A stretch of DNA of 7,215 nucleotides, from NCBI GenBank assembly GCA_005889445.1, contig VBGS01000053.1, positions 1 to 7,215 of the forward strand. Reading direction: 5' to 3'. The notes below the pieces were generated by a model, which saw only the letters and a list, made by a program, of their open reading frames with translations, was not told the origin of the DNA and ran no database searches. The translations under genes and the position numbers were made by a program. Within the stretch, counting starts at the first letter, position 1, and each line of letters starts with the position of its first letter. The DNA is from Chloroflexota bacterium (lineage in GTDB: Bacteria; Chloroflexota; Limnocylindria; P2-11E). Below, piece after piece: positions 6,314 to 7,215 of the stretch.

Positions 6314-7215
6314 TCAGACCCGTCGGAGGATGTACAGGCCTCCACGGAGCCGATCGGTGACGAAGATGAGGCCATCCTCGCCGACGAGCACGTCGTTGAA
6401 TTGGATGGCCCGCTGACCGGCGGGCGGCTCCGGCACGTACGAGGCGATCTCGGCCGGATGAAGCGGATCCGTCGTGTCGTACACCCGCAGTCCGGCGTTG
6501 AAGTACGTCGCGAAGACAATGCGGTCGCTCGAGAACGTGCCCGGCCGGTTCTCATGGAGATTGTGCGGACCGAAGCGGAGTCCGCGCGAGCAGTAGTCGC
6601 CGACGGGCACGGGGAATCGCGAGATCTCTCGCGGCGCGGTCTCGTCCGAAACATCCACGAGGTGAATATCCTTGCGCGCGCCTTCGCAGTCGGGCTCGAT
6701 GGCTTCGTCCGTGACGACGAGCAGCTTTCGGTCCCCGAGCGGCAGCGCGGTGTGCGTGTGCGGATGCCCCCCCGATCGGTCGGCCCAGGACAGCGAGCCG
6801 ATGAGATCGAGCGCGCCGTCATCTTTGACCGAGTACACCACCACGCCCGCGTCGAAGTAGCCGCCGTACGCGCGGTCGCCGTGAACGATGACGTGGTGCG
6901 CGCCGAGATCGCTGTCGGCCGCCAGGTCCTCGCCGTCGGCATCGTGCTGCCCGGGCCACCACCAGCGCGAGGCGAGGCGCGGACGCGACGGGTCCGCGAG
7001 ATCGACAACGATCAGGATCCGATTTCGGTACCCCGTCTCACGGGCTGAGGCGTACGCGTATCTGCCGCCGACGAACCAGATGCGGTGCACCCCCAGGCCG
7101 TCGATGTGGAGGAACCCCACGCGCCGCGGCTCGGCGGGATCCTTGAGGTCGTACACCAACAGGCCCGTGCTCTCGGGGACACCGACGCGGTACGGGTACT
7201 GCTCGTGGTTCGCAA
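6314..7215 (-). CDS. LVIVD-repeat beta-propeller protein, 5' end outside the window
   Basis: The visible part is 299 residues plus a TGA stop at 6316-6314. The frame is open through the right edge, so the true start and any signal peptide lie outside. The TTG at 7159 is an ordinary leucine inside GLLVYDLKDP and not a start. The protein is built of repeated blades of the LVIVD type: LLVYDLKDPAEPRRVG, ILIVVDLADPSRPRLAS, IHLVDVSDETAPREIS and LRVYDTTDPLHPAEIAS. Between them, blade-start segments carry histidines: GVHRIWF, GAHHVIVHGDRAY, GHPHTHTALPLGDRK and FGPHNLHENRPG. Clustered histidines at equivalent blade positions suggest a metal site near the propeller axis, loosely like selenium-binding protein/methanethiol oxidase propellers; that is inference. 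It lies 14 nt upstream of the CMD selenoprotein and in the same direction, so the two are probably co-transcribed. Exact function is unknown. Confidence 0.78.
   Translation of the reverse strand, partial: ANHEQYPYRVGVPESTGLLVYDLKDPAEPRRVGFLHIDGLGVHRIWFVGGRYAYASARETGYRNRILIVVDLADPSRPRLASRWWWPGQHDADGEDLAADSDLGAHHVIVHGDRAYGGYFDAGVVVYSVKDDGALDLIGSLSWADRSGGHPHTHTALPLGDRKLLVVTDEAIEPDCEGARKDIHLVDVSDETAPREISRFPVPVGDYCSRGLRFGPHNLHENRPGTFSSDRIVFATYFNAGLRVYDTTDPLHPAEIASYVPEPPAGQRAIQFNDVLVGEDGLIFVTDRLRGGLYILRRV

Noticed and set aside
6200..6316. Readthrough of the propeller TGA (6316-6314) as a second selenocysteine site
   Set aside because: The sequence after the TGA in that frame is a low-complexity Arg-rich shadow of the CMD gene, and the protein already ends at a natural final blade (GGLYIL).

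Overview
The window is a tightly packed, high-GC bacterial segment with strong G/C preference at third codon positions. It holds two opposed gene blocks whose last stop codons are only 10 nt apart. The plus-strand block is the housekeeping cluster PIN-TRAM / ispD / ispF / cysS / rlmB, an order related to the yacL-ispD-ispF-cysS-rlmB neighbourhood of Gram-positive bacteria. Together with the composition this suggests a Chloroflexota-, Dormibacterota- or Actinomycetota-like organism. That placement is inference and needs a phylogeny.

Positions 1-123 contain no gene I can identify, only a possible 5' end of a divergent minus-strand gene. Positions 133-5381 carry five co-directional genes joined by contacts of -4 to +7 nt. 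They encode a four-helix membrane-anchored PIN-TRAM protein, two MEP-pathway enzymes (IspD and IspF), cysteinyl-tRNA synthetase, and a TrmH/RlmB-type rRNA 2'-O-methyltransferase with long low-complexity tails. The block links isoprenoid precursor synthesis with translation.

The minus strand, read from the right edge, carries a 5'-truncated LVIVD-repeat beta-propeller (6314 to beyond 7215) and then two carboxymuconolactone decarboxylase (CMD/AhpD)-like proteins. This is the notable part. The first CMD gene looks truncated at 81 codons by a TGA at 6056-6054. That TGA falls exactly where the second cysteine of the family's CxxC motif belongs. The frame then stays open for 96 more codons of family-like sequence and ends in a TAG that overlaps the next gene's GTG by one base. 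A strong hairpin with a G-only apical loop starts just after the TGA, with the loop 20 nt downstream, as in bacterial SECIS elements. I therefore call one 178-residue selenoprotein with a CxxU redox motif. Its downstream partner is a shorter CMD-like protein that lacks the redox pair. The propeller, the CMD selenoprotein and the CMD partner form a probable three-gene redox operon of unknown substrate. TGA is used as a normal stop in ispD, cysS and the propeller gene, so general reassignment of TGA is not the explanation.
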